NCBI GenBank assembly: GCA_001931875.2
Contig: MSJH02000245.1
Location: 1-22,460 of the forward strand
Direction: 5' to 3'
Length of the DNA stretch: 22,460 bases
DNA from: Byssochlamys sp. IMV 00236
Lineage: Eukaryota; Ascomycota; Eurotiomycetes; Eurotiales; Thermoascaceae
Shown here: one piece after another, positions 20,322 through 22,460 of the stretch
Layout: every line of letters begins with the position of its first letter
Position numbering within the stretch: position 1 is the first letter of the stretch
The notes under the pieces: generated by a model
Seen by the model: the letters and a program-made list of their open reading frames with translations, nothing else
What the model was told of the DNA's origin: nothing
Database searches by the model: none
Translations under genes and position numbers: made by a program

Positions 20322-21968
20322 ATGGACACTATTACTGCCCTCTCGGAACAAGCAATAAAAGAAAGATGCCAGTTCTTCATATATCAAACCTTCGAGTCAA
20401 GATTAAAGCGAGAAATGGTAAAACTATACAAAAAATACCCAAAAAAAGAAAGCCCCAACAGAAAAAGTACTTTTAAAGGACTTGGAGGAAAGGGAAATAA
20501 CAAAAAATAGTTTGCTCAATGTATACAAAGACGCATCAGATTTATGGAATCAAGCAAATGATTTATTAGAAGGTAACGAAACAAAAATACTGAATTGTAT
20601 AAGCACTTATGCCTTTTATTTCAGACGACACAAGTCCAAGCATAATCATTACTCGCTTGCAATTATCTGGTGTTTGCACAAAGCTGTACATTCCCGTGAT
20701 ATTACCATAGCGTAAATATGTGAAAGAAGATAAGAAAAGAATGTATGATCAACTTTTTGTCGATCAAAAGCTTCAAACACAAAAGAAGGAAGTAAACACA
20801 GAACAACAACAACAACAATAACAACATACAAAACGTATAAAAATGGTCACCACGCCTCTTCAGGCTATTCTCAAAGATGGTAACGAAAGTGTATTAAATA
20901 TTTTAAGAAAAGGAGAGGATTGCATCTAGTGTCTTACTAGACATCTCTGTCGTCATGGAACTCATAGTGGAGGATTATTTACAGAGGTAACACTATTAGG
21001 ATTATAGCAAAGGCGGGTCAATACTGATATGTTCTTATTTTATTTTAGTGGGGAAAATATATTAGACATTAATCGAATAATACCGAAGGAAGCGCAGAGA
21101 GAAGAAATTAATCTTATCCTAAACGTCCCTAAGCCAGCATTAAAAAAGATTTATTATTATTACGGAAAATTAGACCAGTAAAGGAACGAAGAGAGTACGA
21201 ATTCCTTTCACACCAACACTTGTCATTTGTTTTCAGCCATTTCTTTGGTAAAGGATCAAGAACTTCTTCAAGCGAAGAAAGCATCTGGCTTGGTAAAGTG
21301 GAGTCACTGGATATAGTGCTCACAGAATGTTCACCACAGATGAGGTCATTGATTGAACCTCTTCTGAAAACTTTTGCTACTAATATTGCAACGATGTACT
21401 CGGGTGAACGAGTGTCCCGCTTACTAGAGAAGACTTTGTTAGTCCTGTTACGATTACATCTGGCTGCCACAAGGAAAAAAAAAAATTTCTGACAAAAGAC
21501 GTAGGTAAGCAAACTGATTTTGTTTACTAAACATCCTCTAATGTACTTGTGATAGCTTTCGTAATCTTAATGAAAAAGCTAAGAAAAAGCTGAGAAAAAG
21601 CAAGTTAACCGTGCTTCTTATTCAAGGAAGATTATTAACTGTCATTTCAACTACTGAATACCGATAATCAAAATTGTGCTGTATCTGCGACGAACCAGTC
21701 GTTCATCCAAAGAAGAACAATGGAAAGGTCAATCTTGGTGCAGTCTTGTATGTCAATTCTGACTGCATTGGTCGTCAAAATTCATATGCTATAAAAAGCC
21801 GAGACCAGTGCAGCAGTGAATATTCTTAAAATTGGATTGTGCAAACTGATCACAAATGACGACCACCCTTCGTTTTCGTGGCAAATGAAGAAAGAAGATG
21901 CTTTAAACAAATTACTTCATGGTTCGACACAATTTGCAAAGTTGATGTCGGACTTTCTCTCAATGTAG
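20322..21968 (+). pseudogene. Decayed Fanzor/TnpB-like nuclease gene
   Basis: Starts with an intact ATG frame (MDTITALSEQAIKERCQF) that shifts frame near 20440 in an A-run. Splice-like introns are still visible at 20573-20624, 20987-21048 and 21505-21555. Between the first two, one frame runs through three stops (20708, 20819 within a CAA repeat, 20927). Near the end, SFRNLNEKAKKKLRKSK leads to EYR, a stop at 21665, then SKLCCICDEP (21668-21697). This resembles the E..TS..C..C entry to the TnpB/Fanzor zinc ribbon inside RuvC. The frame then reaches SRD at 21797-21805 and, after a shift of 1-2 nt, SAAVNILKIG, resembling the RuvC-III RD.NAA.NI motif. The first two thirds are not recognisable to me. 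At least four disruptions make it inactive. The family call rests on these C-terminal motifs only. Confidence 0.6.
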
Positions 21969-22041
21969 AGAATGGGTCTCGGATGCCTTTTTGGCCGATC
22001 TATTGGCAACGACAACGGATGCATTTCAACAAAATTGGCCG
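21969..22041. other. Short spacer before the right arm
   Basis: 73 bp with no coding signal, between the stop of the TnpB-like relic and the inner edge of the right arm. Confidence 0.4.
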
Positions 22042-22460
22042 AATGTTTATGTTTATGTATATATCTTTAGTTTTATTATTAACAGACATATTGCCATGGC
22101 AACGGTCTCTTGCCAATGACATTATCATTTAACCAAAACTAACGCCTTTTACTTTCATGTTATCGTCCACATGAACATTAAGTCTGTCTGTCCTATAATC
22201 CATTGTCATTATGCTATTGGCAAAAAGAACTCTGTTTGGCTTTGGTAAATCCTTGGCGCGAACATACTAGGATGCATAAACATCAATAACCTAAAAACAC
22301 TTTTTTTAGACATTTACCTCTCCCTCGGAAAGCGTAGTAGGTGCATCATCTTCGACTATATACTTGCCAACTAATTTTTCATGCCATTTATTTTGTTCAC
22401 TTTCAGACATGTTTGTGCGTAGTTTATAAAAGAAAAAGGAAAAAGGAAAAAAAGAAACAC
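22042..22460 (-). repeat. Right arm of inverted duplication, cut by window end
   Basis: Inverted copy of 18517-18934, still identical at the last base of the window (outer 40 bp all match), so the true outer boundary is not seen. The arm includes the perfect palindrome TTGCCATGGCAA at 22091-22102, broken by two changes in the left arm. Confidence 0.93.
22129..22410 (-). CDS. Small serine-protease inhibitor, CI-2/eglin-like (I13/I78), right copy
   Basis: Two exons on the minus strand, 22410-22318 and 22266-22129 (51-nt intron whose donor is GTAAAT where the left copy has GTAAGT), 76 aa. The N-terminal 50 residues match the left copy except Asn7 for Ser. The reactive-loop block reads SIMTMDYRTDRLNVHVDD. 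It keeps Met at the inferred P1 position (residue 53), the arginine after DY and the TDR arginine, and so is closer to barley CI-2 (VTMEYR) than the left copy. The ending VKGVSFG also fits the family better. This copy is the likelier functional, ancestral-like inhibitor. Its promoter lies outside the window. Target protease unknown. Confidence 0.84.

Noticed and set aside
20802..20828. CAA-repeat as a CRISPR-like or tandem repeat array
   Set aside because: It is a short trinucleotide run within the decayed coding frame, with no spacers.
21220..21492. 90-codon open frame within the TnpB-like relic as an independent gene
   Set aside because: It lies between fossil introns in the middle of the same decayed gene and has no start context or leader of its own.
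18517..22460. Inverted arms as long terminal inverted repeats of one intact transposon
   Set aside because: No outer boundary, target duplication or intact transposase is visible in the window, so only an inverted duplication is claimed.

Overview
The window looks like the genome of an early-diverging fungus, most likely Mucoromycota/Mucorales. The evidence is AT-rich DNA, closely packed intron-containing genes, introns of only about 44-65 nt with GT...AG borders, pyrimidine-rich leaders, and protein types (FYVE-CCT-PIPK Fab1, PROPPIN with FRRG, Mak5-type DEAD helicase, type II glutamine synthetase) that together point to a fungus. Exon models were rebuilt by eye from splice signals. Every intact multi-exon gene gives a spliced length divisible by three, ending in a stop at a sensible family length.

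Layout. Bases 143-12056 hold three minus-strand genes: a Rab-GAP (TBC) protein with a C-terminal coiled coil, cytosolic glutamine synthetase (356 aa), and the very large PI3P 5-kinase Fab1 (2284 aa, 10 exons, extending well beyond its largest open frame). Two short plus-strand genes follow: a soluble cytochrome b5-fold (PGRMC/Dap1-like) heme-binding protein that starts with an 8-nt exon (12381-12818), and an EI24-family membrane protein (12921-14008). The EI24 gene meets a minus-strand Mak5/DDX24 helicase tail to tail, with 19 bp between the stop codons (14028-16504). Atg18 (403 aa, 8 exons) is just upstream of the helicase (16616-18207). Fab1 and Atg18, plus the Rab-GAP, give the window a membrane-traffic flavour. 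Fab1 makes PI(3,5)P2 and Atg18 binds it.

The last 4 kb is accessory DNA. A 76-residue serine-protease inhibitor of the CI-2/eglin-like (I13/I78) type occurs twice, as convergent copies in inverted arms of about 418 bp (18517-18934 and 22042-22460). The arms are nearly identical except for 78 bp encoding the reactive-site loop and C-terminus, where 11 of the last 26 residues differ, including the inferred P1 residue (Thr versus Met). The 3.1 kb between them holds two decayed mobile-element genes, head to head: a MULE-like transposase C-terminus with a degenerate SWIM finger (minus) and a multi-stop, frameshifted gene whose C-terminal part resembles TnpB/Fanzor nucleases (plus). This inverted, inhibitor-flanked block is the most unusual part of the window. 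The right arm runs off the end of the window.
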